The notes beneath the pieces were generated by a model. The model did no database searches. It was given only the letters and a program-made list of their open reading frames with translations, and had not been told where the DNA came from. Positions 39,496 to 47,795 of a DNA stretch of 64,000 bases are shown one piece after another. The DNA comes from Bradyrhizobium sp. C9 (GTDB lineage: Bacteria; Pseudomonadota; Alphaproteobacteria; Rhizobiales; Xanthobacteraceae): the NCBI RefSeq assembly GCF_002532045.1, contig NZ_NWTG01000011.1, positions 10,001-74,000 of the forward strand, in the 5' to 3' direction. Within the stretch, counting starts at the first letter, position 1. The number at the start of each line of letters is the position of its first letter. The translations under genes were made by a program, and so were the position numbers.

Positions 39496-39963
39496 GTGAC
39501 TCCAGCACCGGAAATCGCGGCATCGCGCTGGTTCAACACCGGCGAGCCCCTGACCCTGGCCGCGCTGCGCGGCCGCCCGGTGCTGCTGCACGCCTTCCAG
39601 ATGCTGTGTCCCGGCTGCGTCTCGCACGGCACGCCGCAGACACAGCGCGCGTTCGAGCTGTTCAAGCATTCCGACCTGCAGGTGATCGGGCTGCACACCG
39701 TGTTCGAGCACCACGCGGCGATGACGGAGGTCGCGTTGGAAGCCTTCATCCACGAATACCGGCTGACCTTCCCGATCGGCGTCGACGAAGCCGGCGACGG
39801 CACGCCGATCCCGGTCACCATGCAGCGCTACGGCATGCAGGGAACCCCGACCAGCATCCTGATCGGACGCGACGGCAACATCGTGCATCATGGTTTTGGG
39901 CAGCAGAGCGACATGGCGCTCGGCGCCATCATCGCAGCCGAGCTGGCCGCGCCGCACGGCTGA
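39496..39963 (+). CDS. Thioredoxin-fold redoxin (AhpC/TSA-like)
   Basis: A 155-residue thioredoxin-fold protein. The active site is CPGC in FQMLCPGCVSHG, followed by the cis-proline segment MQGTPTSILI. It resembles peroxiredoxin-like and TlpA-like redoxins but lacks a signal peptide. I choose the GTG at 39496, which follows AAGGAA at good spacing, over a TTG at 39445. It may reduce peroxides or disulfides in the cytoplasm; the partner is unknown. The aldehyde dehydrogenase gene follows 109 bp later on the same strand. Confidence 0.75.
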   Translation: MTPAPEIAASRWFNTGEPLTLAALRGRPVLLHAFQMLCPGCVSHGTPQTQRAFELFKHSDLQVIGLHTVFEHHAAMTEVALEAFIHEYRLTFPIGVDEAGDGTPIPVTMQRYGMQGTPTSILIGRDGNIVHHGFGQQSDMALGAIIAAELAAPHG

Positions 39964-40072
39964 TGCCGGTCCACGCGGCCTGCAACCCATTCCCGCGGCT
40001 GCGTTATGACGGCGTCGCGCAAGGCGTGATACGGTTTCGCCAAGCAGAACCGTCGCCTTGCGGGAGGATGTC

Positions 40073-41554
40073 ATGAAGACCTATCAGCTCTACATCAACG
40101 GCCAGTATGTCGACCCCGCCAATGGCGAGTGGTTCGACAGCATCGATCCCTATCGCGGCGAGGCCTGGGCCAAAATCCCGCGCGGCACGGCGGCCGACGC
40201 CGACAAGGCGGTAAAGGCCGCCAATGAGGCGATGTGGCGCGGCCCGTGGGCGAAGATGACGGCGTCCGCGCGCGGCAAGGTGATGCGCAAGCTCGGCGAC
40301 CTCGTCGCCGCCAATGCCGAGCGTCTCGCCGAGATCGAGGTGCGCGACAACGGCAAGCTGATGGCCGAGATGCTGGGCCAGCTGCGCTATCATCCGGAGT
40401 GGTGGTGGTATTTCGGCGGCCTCGTCGACAAGCTCGAGGGCGGCCTGGTGCCGATCGACAAGGCCGACACCTTCGCCTACACGACGCATGAACCGGTCGG
40501 CGTCGTCGCGGCGCTGACCGCCTGGAATTCACCGTTGCTGTTCGTCGCCTGGAAATGCGCCGCCGCGCTCGCGGCCGGCTGCGCGGTGGTCGTGAAGCCC
40601 TCGGAATTCACCTCGGCCAGCACGCTGGAATTCGCGGCACTGACGAAAGAGGCCGGCATTCCCGACGGCATCTTCAACGTGGTGACCGGCTTCGGACCCG
40701 AGGCGGGCTCCGCGCTGATCTCGCATCCCGGCGTTGCGAAAATTACCTTCACCGGATCGGATACGACCGGCGCAAAGGTCTACGAGACCGCGGCCAAGAG
40801 CCTCAAACGCGTCTCGCTCGAGCTCGGCGGCAAGTCGCCCAACATCGTGTTCGAGGATGCCGACCTCACGGCGGCCGCGGCCGGCGCGATCTCCGGCATC
40901 TTCGCCGCCACCGGCCAGACCTGCATCGCCGGTTCGCGCCTGCTGGTGCAGAGCTCGATCAAGGAGAAGTTCGTCGCGCGCGTGCTGGAGCTGGCGAAAT
41001 CCGCCAAGATCGGCGATCCCATGCAAGCCGACACCAATGTCGGCCCGATCACGACACCCGCGCAGTACAAGAAGGTGCTCGACTACATCGATATCGCGAA
41101 GGCCGAAGGCGCGCGCTGCCTGCTCGGCGGCAGGCCGGCCACCGGCGACGGCATCAAGGGCGGCCAGTTCGTCGAGCCGACGATTTTCACCGATGTCGAC
41201 AACACCATGCGGATCGCGCGCGAGGAGGTGTTCGGCCCGGTGCTGTCGATCATCTCCTTCGACACCGAGGAAGACGCCATCCGCATCGCCAACGACACGA
41301 TCTACGGCCTCGCCGCCGGCATCTGGACCAAGGATCTCGCCCGCGCCATCCGCGTACCGAAGCAGCTGCGCGCCGGCACCGTGTGGGTCAACACCTACCG
41401 CGCCATCAGCTACATGATGCCGTTCGGCGGCATGAAGTTCTCCGGCGTCGGCCGCGAGAGCGGCATCGACGCGGTGCGCGAATATCAGGAGACCAAGAGC
41501 GTCTGGATCTCAACCGCGACGGACGTGCCGGCGAATCCGTTCGTGATGCGGTAA
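40073..41554 (+). CDS. NAD(P)-dependent aldehyde dehydrogenase
   Basis: A 493-residue cytoplasmic enzyme that oxidises an aldehyde to its acid. Visible landmarks are FTGSDTTG in the cofactor site, ELGGKSPNIVFEDADL with the general base Glu, and the catalytic cysteine C284 in GQTCIAGS. The ATG at 40073 follows a strong CGGGAGGA ribosome binding site. The substrate is not assignable; the sequence resembles broad-specificity betaine/gamma-aminobutyraldehyde-like members. It is convergent with the cytochrome cluster and probably not part of it. Confidence 0.92.
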   Translation: MKTYQLYINGQYVDPANGEWFDSIDPYRGEAWAKIPRGTAADADKAVKAANEAMWRGPWAKMTASARGKVMRKLGDLVAANAERLAEIEVRDNGKLMAEMLGQLRYHPEWWWYFGGLVDKLEGGLVPIDKADTFAYTTHEPVGVVAALTAWNSPLLFVAWKCAAALAAGCAVVVKPSEFTSASTLEFAALTKEAGIPDGIFNVVTGFGPEAGSALISHPGVAKITFTGSDTTGAKVYETAAKSLKRVSLELGGKSPNIVFEDADLTAAAAGAISGIFAATGQTCIAGSRLLVQSSIKEKFVARVLELAKSAKIGDPMQADTNVGPITTPAQYKKVLDYIDIAKAEGARCLLGGRPATGDGIKGGQFVEPTIFTDVDNTMRIAREEVFGPVLSIISFDTEEDAIRIANDTIYGLAAGIWTKDLARAIRVPKQLRAGTVWVNTYRAISYMMPFGGMKFSGVGRESGIDAVREYQETKSVWISTATDVPANPFVMR

Positions 41555-41621
41555 GGACGCAATCCGGCCGGCGCCTGCCTGCTCGCTCCATTCGGGCAGC
41601 TGTCCGGTAGCGCCACATCGG

Positions 41622-42230
41622 CTACTTGACGAAGCTGAGGTAGGATGCCAAGGCCTCGATTTCGGCAGATGCCAACGGGCGGGCCACGAGAGGCATCGGG
41701 GATCCCGGGACGGAGTGGTATCCTTGGCCCCACTGCTCCAGACGCGCTTTCAGATAGAAGCGTGAGAGCCCCCCGAGGCGGGGAATATCCCTGATGCCCT
41801 CGGCATTCGGGCCATGGCATGCGTAGCAGGCCGCGATGTTCGCATCCGGAATTCCGTTCATGTAGATTGTGCGGCCCATCGTCGCGAGGTTCGTGTTGCC
41901 GTCATTGGCGGCTCTCGGCGGAATCGTCGAAAAATAGGCAGCAAGATCGCGAGCGGCTTGCGGTCCGAGAGCTGCGGTCGCGCTCCACATATATTGCTTC
42001 GAGAGCGGAGCGTCTCGGAAGTGCTCGCGAAAGCTGTTGAGTTGCGTTTCCAGATAGGCCGGGCGCTGACCGGCCAGCCGGGGCGCCATCGCATACCCCT
42101 GTGCCGATGTGCCGTGACACCAGGTGCAGTTCTGAACCGGCACGATCTGCTCACCGGCCACGGCCGTGGCAACCGGGGCGATGAGCGCTGTCAACAGCGC
42201 GGCCATCCAGGCAGAGCGCGTGAGGTTCAT
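41622..42230 (-). CDS. Diheme c4-like cytochrome c
   Basis: A 202-residue periplasmic protein with a signal peptide and two c-type heme sites, CTWCH (C35, C38, H39) and CYACH (C135, C138, H139). Both are followed by the APRLAGQ / IPRLGGL motif that is typical of cytochrome c4-like electron carriers. The ATG at 42230 overlaps the stop of the upstream cytochrome by 4 nt, so the two are translationally coupled. It ends the minus-strand operon that starts with the fused porin-cytochrome gene. It probably shuttles electrons across the periplasm. Confidence 0.88.
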   Translation of the reverse strand: MNLTRSAWMAALLTALIAPVATAVAGEQIVPVQNCTWCHGTSAQGYAMAPRLAGQRPAYLETQLNSFREHFRDAPLSKQYMWSATAALGPQAARDLAAYFSTIPPRAANDGNTNLATMGRTIYMNGIPDANIAACYACHGPNAEGIRDIPRLGGLSRFYLKARLEQWGQGYHSVPGSPMPLVARPLASAEIEALASYLSFVK

Positions 42231-42859
42231 GGCAGCGTGCTCACATAGGCAGCGACGGCTTCGATCTGCGATCGCGACATGTTGTGTGCGGTCGGCGCCA
42301 TGACCGCGGAAGTGTCGACTGAAGTACCCTGGCCGCGCACCTTCGACCATCCAGTCAGCTGGCCGACCATGTATTCGTAAAGCTGTCCGGCAAGCCGCGG
42401 GATCTCGTTCTGGCCGTGTCCGTCGCTGCCATGACAAGCAGAACAGGCCGGCACGTTGGCTTCCGGCAATCCTTCATTGAAAATCTGTCTACCCGCAGGA
42501 GACGAATGTGACGGCGCGCCCCCGATCGGCTTCGGATTGAGATGTTGGAAATGCGACGACAATCCGGAAACCATCGAGGGGCTCAGCGCATGTGCGACAT
42601 TGGCCATGATCGGATTGATACGCCGGCGTTCCACGAATGCGCGCAGCTGGTTCTCTAAGTATTCCTGCTGTTGGCCCGCCAATCGCGGCATCGGGAAGTA
42701 GCCGCGGTAGCCCTGACCCGATAGGCCGTGGCAAGTCTTGCAATAGTCAAGCTTGGCTTGCAGCTCGCCCGCTCGGCTTGCGACCGGGAGACTCATCGAC
42801 AGTGCTGCGGCAAGGATCGCCGCTCGTATCATCGTCAAACAGGAGCCAAAGCTGCTCAT
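42227..42859 (-). CDS. Diheme c4-like cytochrome c
   Basis: A 210-residue exported protein with heme sites CKTCH (C40, C43, H44) and CSACH (C139, C142, H143) and the MPRLAGQQ and IPRLAGQ motifs of the c4 group. It is closely similar to the cytochrome at 45541-46188, with the same heme-site spacing. An internal ATG at 42832 is a possible start, with a shorter signal peptide. The gene lies 19 bp downstream of the outer-membrane barrel gene, so the four genes from 45257 to 41622 look like one operon. Confidence 0.88.
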   Translation of the reverse strand: MSSFGSCLTMIRAAILAAALSMSLPVASRAGELQAKLDYCKTCHGLSGQGYRGYFPMPRLAGQQQEYLENQLRAFVERRRINPIMANVAHALSPSMVSGLSSHFQHLNPKPIGGAPSHSSPAGRQIFNEGLPEANVPACSACHGSDGHGQNEIPRLAGQLYEYMVGQLTGWSKVRGQGTSVDTSAVMAPTAHNMSRSQIEAVAAYVSTLP

Positions 42860-42878
42860 CGTCCGCTTTCGATGCGAT

Positions 42879-43682
42879 CTACTGCCAATTCCACACGTGA
42901 AAATTCACGCCGAGCTTCACCGTCTGCATGGTCGTCTTGAAGCTCAGCGGGCCCAACCCGTTGTTGACGTCGTTCATCGTCGCTGTATGGGTGCCAAAAT
43001 CGTAATAGTCGTACTCGAGCCGCGCCGACCAATCGTCAGCGAACGCCCATTCAACGCCAGCGCCCAGGGTCCAGCCGAAGCGGTCACCCAGCCCTTCAAA
43101 ATCAAAGGGGATCGCTGGCACGACAGCGCCGGCCGCGGTGAAGTTTCCGGTGAGGCTGTACTTGCTGTTTGCCCAAGCGACACCACCCTTCGCATAGAAC
43201 AGCCAGTGATCGGCCGCATAACCGACCCTGCCGGTCACCGTCGGGATGAAGTCGGTCTTGATGGTCAGCAACGCCGTGTCGGGCGCACTGTCTGGAAGTG
43301 CCAGCAGCCGCTCTCCCTTCATCGTGGAACCGGACGCCGCGCCCTCTATGCCGATCACGAAATTCGAGGGGGCTTGGTAGTCACAACCGAGCTGGCCGCC
43401 GACGACCGCGCCATGCTGATCGAGACCGATGGTGGTAGGACCACCCGTCGTGAAGCCCGGTCCACCCAGATTGACGTTGTCCTGCACCAGCAATACCGGG
43501 TCGGTGATGGTGTTGCTCATCCAGGACCCGCCGCCATGCATGCCGATATAGCAACTCGTCCAGGTGAACCTCTGCACGAACGTCGCCTTGACCGGCATCT
43601 GGATCGGCAGATCAGCGGCGAACGCCGGCGCGGTGGCCATGATGGCCAGTCCTGCCATTCCCAACGAGGAAAATCTGCTCAT
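42879..43682 (-). CDS. Outer-membrane beta-barrel protein
   Basis: A 267-residue protein with a signal peptide (cleavage near AFAADLP) and alternating hydrophobic beta strands, similar to the Omp25/Omp31-like barrel family of alphaproteobacteria (GGQLGCDYQAPSNFVIGIEG, RVGYAADHWLFYAKGGVAWA, GWTLGAGVEWAFADDWSARL). It ends in HVWNWQ. It is located 21 bp downstream of the Cyc2-like gene and so may work with it at the outer membrane. Confidence 0.8.
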   Translation of the reverse strand: MSRFSSLGMAGLAIMATAPAFAADLPIQMPVKATFVQRFTWTSCYIGMHGGGSWMSNTITDPVLLVQDNVNLGGPGFTTGGPTTIGLDQHGAVVGGQLGCDYQAPSNFVIGIEGAASGSTMKGERLLALPDSAPDTALLTIKTDFIPTVTGRVGYAADHWLFYAKGGVAWANSKYSLTGNFTAAGAVVPAIPFDFEGLGDRFGWTLGAGVEWAFADDWSARLEYDYYDFGTHTATMNDVNNGLGPLSFKTTMQTVKLGVNFHVWNWQ

Positions 43683-43703
43683 GAATCGATCTCCGTTGCG
43701 CCG

Positions 43704-45257
43704 CTACATCGCAAACCATGCGTGAAGGAAAACAGTGTTGTTGTCCTGGGCGCCAAGCGTGGTGCCGTTGAACTTGTTGTAATAGACGTACTGCAGACCG
43801 ATCTTGGCGTTGAACCACGGCCAACCCGGTGCCTTGCCCATTCCAAACGGAATGTAGTCGAGCTCCGCCATCCATCCGCTGCTGTTCGGGCTGTTGTTCG
43901 CGAAACCGCCGCCTACCGAATAAAGATTGGCGTCCGGCGTTCCCCAGACCTTGAAGTACTGGCCGGTTAGCGCGAAGCGATCGTCCCCGCCGAAGGTGAC
44001 CTCACCCGTGAGGCGAAGCGTGTTGAGCAAATTGTTCGGGTTGGCGGACGCACCGGTCGGGAAGCTCGCATTGAGCTGCTGGAATTCACGCAGATAATTG
44101 GCGCGAAGCGTAATCCAGTAGTTGGAGCCCTGGTACTGATATTGTGAGTCGAAACCGACGTCGGTGAACCTGTCCGCGATGCCGAGCACGCCGGTCGTTC
44201 CCTGCACGAAGGTCGAATCGATCCATGGGTTGACGTTGAAGATCATGCCGTAGGTGCCGAACATGAACGTGTGCGGACCCCAGTGCGGTTCAAGCGCCAC
44301 GCGCCAATAGGGCGCGACGGCGCTGAACTGACCCGGTGCCCCGAACGGATCCACACCCAGCGAGTTCTGCTGGGTGAAGCGAAGCGTCTGGTAGCCGGTC
44401 GCTTCGAGATACAGCATGTCATTGATCATCGTATAGGCGCCAACACCCACGACATGCGCCGCGAACGCGCCTTCGATCATCGTGCTGGCGCCGGGCGTCG
44501 AACCAAGGTTCGAAACTGCATAAGGAAACGTCCAGGCCGGCGTCGTATTCCAGAGGTCCTGAACGGTCGGATTGTTGTTTGCCGTAATTCCGTAAATGAT
44601 ATCGAGCGGCCCGATTCTGGTCGTGCTCGCAAAACGCACGTCGGTGTTGTCCCAGGTCCATGTGTGCAGGAACTTGTCCGCAGGAGTGCCGCTCAATCCG
44701 GACACCGGATCGGGTGCGTTGTAGGTGACTTGAGCGAACGCGCCGATGTTGCTGGTGATCGCGCCGCCCCAGAAGCCGCTGAAGGGCGTCAGCACAGCAT
44801 TGTCGTTAGGTCGATAGGGATCGCTCGGCGCCGGGATGTCAGCCTGCGTATGGGTAAAGCCCGCAATTGCCATCATGGAGATCGGAGGCACCCAACCTCG
44901 CTCGCCGCTCGATGCGGCGGGCTGCGTGTCACCGCCGCTGTCCATGCGGTTGGCGTAGCTGCGCAGCGCCGCATAAGCCTCTTGCGGTCCGTTATTGTTG
45001 CCGAACGGCGTCGTCTTGTAGAGGCCGCCGCCCGTCGTATAACCGAGAAGCTTGAAGCGCCGGCCGAACGGCGTCAGCCCGGGGAAGCTGGTATGACAGG
45101 TGCCGCAAGGCTGTCCGGTCTGGCGCGCGAAACTCGGCAATGCGCTTGCCGGCGTCGACCCACCGATCATCACGAGCTGAACGACGGCGGCGAAAATGGC
45201 CATTGCGGCGGCAACCCCGCCTTTGGTCCACATTGGATCGGAACGTCTATCCCGCAT
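43704..45257 (-). CDS. Cyc2-like fused monoheme cytochrome / outer-membrane barrel
   Basis: A 517-residue exported protein. One heme c site, CGTCH (C51, C54, H55), lies right after the signal sequence and is framed by FARQTGQP and LTPFGRRFKLLGY. The remaining about 440 residues are beta-strand rich and look like an outer-membrane porin. The fusion of one N-terminal heme to a porin is the layout of Cyc2, the iron-oxidising outer-membrane cytochrome. It heads an operon with a second barrel and two diheme cytochromes. An ATG at 45233 is a possible alternative start. The electron source or sink is unknown. Confidence 0.78.
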   Translation of the reverse strand: MRDRRSDPMWTKGGVAAAMAIFAAVVQLVMIGGSTPASALPSFARQTGQPCGTCHTSFPGLTPFGRRFKLLGYTTGGGLYKTTPFGNNNGPQEAYAALRSYANRMDSGGDTQPAASSGERGWVPPISMMAIAGFTHTQADIPAPSDPYRPNDNAVLTPFSGFWGGAITSNIGAFAQVTYNAPDPVSGLSGTPADKFLHTWTWDNTDVRFASTTRIGPLDIIYGITANNNPTVQDLWNTTPAWTFPYAVSNLGSTPGASTMIEGAFAAHVVGVGAYTMINDMLYLEATGYQTLRFTQQNSLGVDPFGAPGQFSAVAPYWRVALEPHWGPHTFMFGTYGMIFNVNPWIDSTFVQGTTGVLGIADRFTDVGFDSQYQYQGSNYWITLRANYLREFQQLNASFPTGASANPNNLLNTLRLTGEVTFGGDDRFALTGQYFKVWGTPDANLYSVGGGFANNSPNSSGWMAELDYIPFGMGKAPGWPWFNAKIGLQYVYYNKFNGTTLGAQDNNTVFLHAWFAM

Positions 45258-45319
45258 CGCATCTCATTCCGTCTTCCGGCGCGACTCCTTTTCAGAACAG
45301 AGAACGACGCGCGCCGCAG

Positions 45320-45333
45320 TTGAGATAATGCAA
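45320..45333. promoter_or_regulatory. FixK2/FNR-type box upstream of the Cyc2-like gene
   Basis: TTGAGATAATGCAA matches the FixK2 core pattern TTG(A/C)-N6-(T/G)CAA. It is centred about 70 bp upstream of the Cyc2-like start codon, a usable distance for activation from about -41 relative to a transcript start near 45285. Confidence 0.5.
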
Positions 45334-45419
45334 TGGTTGCGCACGCTGTGAAGCAGCTTCGTCGAAAGCGATTGCATTTCCATACGACGCGCGCCATTTC
45401 AGCAACGAGCGCTGCATCT

Positions 45420-45445
45420 GCAACAATGAATGTTGCATGTACAAC
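45420..45445. promoter_or_regulatory. Overlapping palindromes, candidate MarR operator
   Basis: GCAACA-ATGAA-TGTTGC (45420-45436) overlaps GTTG-CATGTA-CAAC (45432-45445). They lie between the divergent Cyc2-like operon and the third cytochrome gene, about 100 bp upstream of the latter. The MarR gene next door is the obvious candidate to bind here. Confidence 0.5.
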
Positions 45446-45540
45446 GAGATAGCGTGCACGAAGGTCGATTCGAAAATTTTGAAGTGGACCGATGCGCGCG
45501 GCGCAGCGTAGCTTGCACGCGCATCTGAAGGGGACACTCA

Positions 45541-46188
45541 ATGAACCTGCGATTGAACCGGCATGCCGCCCTCGTCACTGTCCTTGCGCTCGCTTCAATG
45601 GCTATCGGTGCATACGGTGCCGCAGCAGAAAACATTTCGGCGCAGGTTCTCAAAGCAAAGACGGATTACTGTAAGACCTGTCACGGGCTCGACGGGCAAG
45701 GATTTCGTGGATCGGCCCCCATGCCACGGCTTGCGGGCCAGCAGCCGGAATATCTCGCAAGCCAATTGCAGGCATTCATCGACCGCAGGCGGACCAATCC
45801 CGTGATGAACAACGTCGCACACGTGCTCGACCCGGAGATGGTCAAGGCGCTCGCGACCTATTTCAAAGATCTCAATCCAAAGCCGCTCGGAGGCGGGGCC
45901 AAATCGCTATCGTCCGACGGTCAGAAGATCTACGAGGAAGGCGTACCGAGCGCCAACATTCCACCTTGCGCGTCCTGTCACGGCACGGACGGCAAAGGCG
46001 CCGACGCGTTTCCGCGGCTTGCCGGTCAGCTTCCCGACTATGTCCAGCGCAAGCTGGCCAATTGGGACAAGGAGCGTGGCCAGAAGAAGGATCAACCCGA
46101 CAACTCATCGATCATGCAGCCGATAGCGCACGATCTGACCGAAGCCCAAGTGAAGGCCGTCGCCGCCTATGTCAGTCAGCTTAATTGA
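45541..46188 (+). CDS. Diheme c4-like cytochrome c
   Basis: A 215-residue periplasmic protein with a signal peptide (cleavage near YGAAAE) and heme sites CKTCH (C44, C47, H48) and CASCH (in IPPCASCHG). It has MPRLAGQQPEYL and FPRLAGQLPDYV, typical of the c4 group, and resembles the cytochrome at 42227-42859. GAAGGGGACA precedes the ATG. It is divergent from the Cyc2-like operon and converges on the MarR gene, whose 3' end it overlaps by 8 bp. It probably belongs to the same electron-transfer pathway. Confidence 0.88.
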   Translation: MNLRLNRHAALVTVLALASMAIGAYGAAAENISAQVLKAKTDYCKTCHGLDGQGFRGSAPMPRLAGQQPEYLASQLQAFIDRRRTNPVMNNVAHVLDPEMVKALATYFKDLNPKPLGGGAKSLSSDGQKIYEEGVPSANIPPCASCHGTDGKGADAFPRLAGQLPDYVQRKLANWDKERGQKKDQPDNSSIMQPIAHDLTEAQVKAVAAYVSQLN

Positions 46189-46681
46189 CCAGCGCCGAGG
46201 ATGGCGGCTCGGAAGATCCCTCGATCGGATGCGTGATGCGGTCTGCGATGCTGATCAGCGCCATCGTACCATCTTTGCCGAGCAGCGCCTTGGCCTCGTC
46301 TTGTGCCGCCAGCCATGCCGATTGGGCGCTGAACAGCAAATCCTTTCCTGCGTTGGTCAACGCGATCGGTCTGCTCCGGCCGTCGGCGTTGTCGCGCACT
46401 TCTTCGACCCACCCTTCGCAAAGGATCAATTTCAGATTTCGGGTGAGCGTCGAGCGCTCGAGATGCTGCAGGCGAGCGATCTCGGCGCGGGTGATGGAGC
46501 CGGCTTGATCGATCATCGAAAGCAGGACGAATTGTGCCGAGCTGATGCCGAACGGCCGAAGCGGCTTGTCGAAGAGCTCCGTGACGGACCTGGAAACGTA
46601 GCAGGCCCTCATGAAGAGGCTGTCACCCATCCGCGTGATCAGGCCATTGTTCAGAGCTGACTTACCCCCGACTTTTCGCAT
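46181..46681 (-). CDS. MarR family transcriptional regulator
   Basis: A 166-residue winged-helix regulator. The DNA-binding part is AEIARLQHLERSTLTRNLKLILCEGWVEE, with the wing DNADGRSRPIALTNAG. The ATG at 46681 has GGAGG at good spacing. Members of this family respond to phenolics, oxidants or redox state. It converges with the third cytochrome gene and lies next to the Cyc2-like cluster, which it may regulate through palindromes at 45420-45445. A FixK-type box lies about 60 bp upstream of its start, so oxygen status may control it. Confidence 0.85.
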   Translation of the reverse strand: MRKVGGKSALNNGLITRMGDSLFMRACYVSRSVTELFDKPLRPFGISSAQFVLLSMIDQAGSITRAEIARLQHLERSTLTRNLKLILCEGWVEEVRDNADGRSRPIALTNAGKDLLFSAQSAWLAAQDEAKALLGKDGTMALISIADRITHPIEGSSEPPSSALVN

Positions 46682-47035
46682 CAGCGCCTCCGCCAAGCTT
46701 CTGTCTGAAACCTGCGTCGGTTCGCCGCGGTGATGATTGAGATAGATCAAAAATGACCGGCTCTCGCCCGGAGTTACAGGCGCGACTCGCTCGCAACTGT
46801 GGAGGGCGACATCGGGGAATGCCCACGACCTGTGATGCAAACTGGCTGGAGCGCCGCGAACGTCACGTTCGATCGGCCCCATTCCGCGGTGAACTGCACT
46901 CGCTCGATGTAAAGGCTGCAACGTCGGCATCGGCTTGTTCTCAGGCCAATCGCCCCGAATGACGGCTCGATCGGTGACCGGTCCGAGGCGCTTCGCAATC
47001 GTCCCGCGACCACCGAGCGTCGTCGAGCACTCGCC
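46682..47035. other. Intergenic region between marR and plsC
   Basis: I see no gene in these 354 bp. It contains the FixK/FNR-like box at 46737-46750 and presumably the marR promoter. The open frames in it lack ribosome binding sites and family resemblance. Confidence 0.45.
46737..46750. promoter_or_regulatory. FixK2/FNR-type box upstream of marR
   Basis: TTGAGATAGATCAA is TTGA-N6-TCAA, a full match to the FNR/FixK core and one base off the FNR consensus TTGAT-N4-ATCAA. It shares the first eight bases with the box at 45320. It is centred about 62 bp upstream of the marR start codon. Confidence 0.5.
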
Positions 47036-47794
47036 CTACCCCTTCGCACCCGGCACACCACCGAACAATTGGGCCTGTTCGGCGCGGCCCGCGTCGACGA
47101 TGCGGGCGGTGGCGGTTTCGATCGCCTCGCGCAGGCGGTTCATGAACTCGTCGCGCGGCAGGCCCGGCGGCAATGGATCGAGGAATTCGACCACCAGCGT
47201 GCCGGGATAGCGCATGAAGGTGCGGCGCGGCCAGAACAGCCCGGAATTGAGCGCGATCGGCAGGCACGGCACGCCGCTCTCGGCGTAGATCTGCGCGACG
47301 CCGGCCTTGTAGTTCGGCGCAGCGCCGGGCGCGGTGCGCGTGCCCTCGGGAAAGATCACGAGCTGCCGGCCGAGCTTCACTTCGGCCGCCGCACGCTTCA
47401 ACGTCTTGATCAGCGAGCGCGGGCCGCCGCCGCGCTCGACCGAGATCATGCCGACCTTCTTCAGGTACCAGCCGAACACCGGGATCATCATCAGCTCGCG
47501 CTTGAGGATGAACAGCGGATGCTCGAAGAAGCGCACCAGCGCGAACGTCTCCCAGAACGACTGGTGCTTGGAAGCGACGATCAGCGGCCCCTGCGGAATT
47601 TTCTCGACGCCGCGGAACTCGATCCGGATGTTGCAGATTACGCGCATCAGGAACAGGCTGGTGTTGGCCCACGCGGCCTCGATCGCCATCATCGCGCCGC
47701 GCGGCAACAGCAGCGCCGGCAGCGCGACGATGCAGAGCAGCACCAGCACCAGATAGAACAGCACGTTGAAGATCAGCGAGCGCAGGAAGATCAT
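47036..47794 (-). CDS. plsC: 1-acyl-sn-glycerol-3-phosphate acyltransferase PlsC
   Basis: A 252-residue membrane enzyme that acylates lysophosphatidic acid to phosphatidic acid in phospholipid synthesis. An N-terminal transmembrane segment (about 7-30) precedes the acyltransferase domain. Motif I is KHQSFWETF (H77, E82; the usual form has Asp in place of Glu) and motif III is FPEGTRT. The Glu variant is found in several alphaproteobacterial members. It is last in the ftsE-ftsX-ydcF-plsC run, with a gap of one base to the preceding gene. Confidence 0.93.
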   Translation of the reverse strand: MIFLRSLIFNVLFYLVLVLLCIVALPALLLPRGAMMAIEAAWANTSLFLMRVICNIRIEFRGVEKIPQGPLIVASKHQSFWETFALVRFFEHPLFILKRELMMIPVFGWYLKKVGMISVERGGGPRSLIKTLKRAAAEVKLGRQLVIFPEGTRTAPGAAPNYKAGVAQIYAESGVPCLPIALNSGLFWPRRTFMRYPGTLVVEFLDPLPPGLPRDEFMNRLREAIETATARIVDAGRAEQAQLFGGVPGAKG

Positions 47795-47795
47795 T

